From Arachnopeziza araneosa (Eukaryota; Ascomycota; Leotiomycetes; Helotiales; Arachnopezizaceae), in the NCBI GenBank assembly GCA_003988855.1, contig QYAI01000020.1:310001-374000 (forward strand): 64,000 nucleotides of DNA. The letters are read 5' to 3'. The notes under the pieces are model-generated. The model worked only from the letters and a program-made list of their open reading frames with translations. It ran no database searches and had not been told where the DNA came from. Each line of letters opens with the position of its first letter. Position 1 is the first letter of the stretch. Below are positions 62,689 through 64,000 of the stretch, one piece after another. The position numbers and the translations under genes were made by a program.

Positions 62689-64000
62689 TTATCCGCCCCC
62701 TCCGCAACCCCCTCCACATCCTCCTCCGCCGCCACAGCCTCCCCCACCACCACAATTGCCTCCAGCGCCTGCTGATCCACAACCTCCCCCATTCCCGCAG
62801 CCCCCAGGGCCGCCACAAGCCCCGGCTCCAACTCCCCCTGAGCACGTTCCCTGGCAACAGTTCCCAACCATTCCTGCACCAGTAGGCATCACACACGGAT
62901 CCCCTGCGTAGTACACACCACCCATCATTCCATAGGACATATACGGCCCATACATCAGATAGGGATATCCCCAAGCACCATAGTAATACTCGTCTCTTGG
63001 CGGGATGGGTCTACCCTTCGCTTGAGCTCTCTTGCAAGCTTTTTTATATGCTTCGTCTAGTTCAAGTTGTCGACGCTTCTTCATCGCTGCGTGAACTGCA
63101 CCACGAGTCGTAGCATCGTCGACTTTGACGGCACTGTGAGAGCTGATGTGGGCGGATTTGTCAGGCGGGCAAAGTTTCGCCGCGCCTGAATCGTAGAAAT
63201 TGTTGAGTACTTTCTCTTGCTTAGATACACCAAGCATTTTGGCAGAGGAAGAGACATGCTTAGAACGAATTGCTTCGCAATACCAGCATGTGCATTCAGA
63301 ATAGACTTGCTCGAAAAGTTTCTGGTATATTTTAGAAGTCCATTCGAAGCCCTCCGCTAAAGCTTCTTCGTCCATCTTATCGTCATGATCGATGAACTTC
63401 TTGCATTTCGACAAAGTATATCTGTGGTAAGATGCAGGAGAGAGCTGGTGAGTGTGCCAACCGAGATCAACATCCAATGTAGGGACGGCTGTGTGCATTG
63501 GGTAGGCTGCGAGTATCTGAATGAAGCGGGAGTACTTCTCGAGAAGACGGTCCATTGTTGGACGAGCAGCTGGAGAATGAAGCCAGTCTATGCTGTGCAT
63601 TTTGTCGACAAAGACGCCTTGGCGAATCACAGCTCCGCCCAGATCGAGGGCGAATATCGAAGAGTTCTCCCAATATCGGGACATCATTTTGCGTACAGCA
63701 AGTCTTTCAGGCCCACGAAGAATGCCTGGGTCGAACGCGGATTTGCTATTCACCTGTTTGATCAGATTTCTGTCCTTGATCGCGTCCTCGATACGTTCCT
63801 TAACGTTGTTCATGGTTGGATTATGGTAATGTACAAGATCCATTAGTTGAATGATTTTGGAGCGAAGTCCCATGCCAATCAGGCGGTTTGGAAACGTGTT
63901 GTTGTAGATATTGAAATCCTTCTGATCTGGAGCTTCAGCACAGCCGGTCTTCGGTTCCAAGATTGTACCACCCAAAGGCCAGTCTCGCATAATCAGATTC
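62689..64000 (-). CDS. DUF1399 glycine-rich domain protein, N-terminus cut by window edge
   Basis: The frame is open to the right edge, so the ATG at 63990 is not necessarily the start; relatives are longer. About 437 residues are visible. The DUF1399/GRDP-type core is shown by YPMHTAVPTLDVDLGWHTHQ, LSPASYHRYTLSKCKKFIDHDD and WTSKIYQKLFEQVYSECTCWYC; His and Cys residues are conserved there. A helical basic region (ARGAVHAAMKKRRQLELDEAYK-like) leads to a Tyr/Met/Gly-rich patch (YYGAWGYPYLMYGPYM) and a Gly/Cys tail with CGGGGGCGGGGGCGGG repeats, of which the Cys are regularly spaced. Function in fungi is unknown; plant relatives are GRDP proteins linked with RNA and stress. Cell location is not evident. 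Confidence 0.88.
   Translation of the reverse strand, partial: NLIMRDWPLGGTILEPKTGCAEAPDQKDFNIYNNTFPNRLIGMGLRSKIIQLMDLVHYHNPTMNNVKERIEDAIKDRNLIKQVNSKSAFDPGILRGPERLAVRKMMSRYWENSSIFALDLGGAVIRQGVFVDKMHSIDWLHSPAARPTMDRLLEKYSRFIQILAAYPMHTAVPTLDVDLGWHTHQLSPASYHRYTLSKCKKFIDHDDKMDEEALAEGFEWTSKIYQKLFEQVYSECTCWYCEAIRSKHVSSSAKMLGVSKQEKVLNNFYDSGAAKLCPPDKSAHISSHSAVKVDDATTRGAVHAAMKKRRQLELDEAYKKACKRAQAKGRPIPPRDEYYYGAWGYPYLMYGPYMSYGMMGGVYYAGDPCVMPTGAGMVGNCCQGTCSGGVGAGACGGPGGCGNGGGCGSAGAGGNCGGGGGCGGGGGCGGGCGGGG

Noticed and set aside
1..64000. CRISPR array, provirus, insertion sequence, rRNA or operon
   Set aside because: The genome is fungal with introns in most genes; no direct-repeat spacer array, viral gene order, transposase or rRNA sequence was seen.

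Overview
The window is nuclear DNA of a filamentous ascomycete (Pezizomycotina; a Leotiomycetes-like fungus is my best guess, made without any database search). The signs are genes carrying mostly 44-70 nt GT-AG introns with CTAAC/CTGAC/CTAAT branch points, fungus-specific families (Zn2Cys6 regulator, GH76, Clr5-like, DUF1399, fungal MFS), and house-keeping proteins of ascomycete type (Rpn11, RPD3-type HDAC, Tim50, uL14, Y14, Cgi121). Exon-intron structures below were rebuilt by hand from reading frames, splice consensus and protein continuity; exon lengths sum to a multiple of three in every intron-containing model given in full.

Layout. 1-5.6 kb: 3' end of a DHA1-type MFS transporter, a phosphoketolase gene, then a GC/purine-rich tract. 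5.6-9.5 kb: UVRAG/Vps38-like autophagy subunit and adenine phosphoribosyltransferase, both minus. 11.7-15.5 kb: a divergent pair of membrane proteins (single-pass Ser/Thr-rich; ten-span unknown). 16.5-18.9 kb: a short-chain dehydrogenase with a GC-AG intron and a J-like protein without HPD. 19.3-26.2 kb: kinesin-8 (with an apparent GA-AG intron) and a Zn2Cys6 factor. 27.7-34.3 kb: KEOPS subunit Cgi121, a BTB protein, a GH76 enzyme and an APH-type kinase-like protein. 34.3-43.5 kb: AT-rich, gene-poor, with short tandem repeats, Y14, an SLC16-like MFS and a four-exon small secreted Cys-rich protein. 43.5-51 kb: unknown 168-aa protein, microsomal ketoacyl reductase-like SDR, F-box/2EXR-like protein, Tim50, Clr5-like protein. 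51-55 kb: nearly 4 kb with no convincing gene. 55-60.5 kb: Rpn11 and RPD3 HDAC (divergent), uL14. 60.9-64 kb: RNase III-fold protein lacking catalytic Glu residues, a 113-bp NotI-palindrome tandem repeat, and a truncated DUF1399 glycine-rich protein.

There is no operon, provirus, CRISPR array or intact transposon, and no secondary-metabolite core enzyme. The genes do not form one pathway. The most unusual things are the two non-canonical introns, the palindrome-bearing tandem repeat upstream of the RNase III-like gene, the unannotated small secreted protein gene, and the conserved-looking but unidentified membrane protein at 13.5-15.5 kb.
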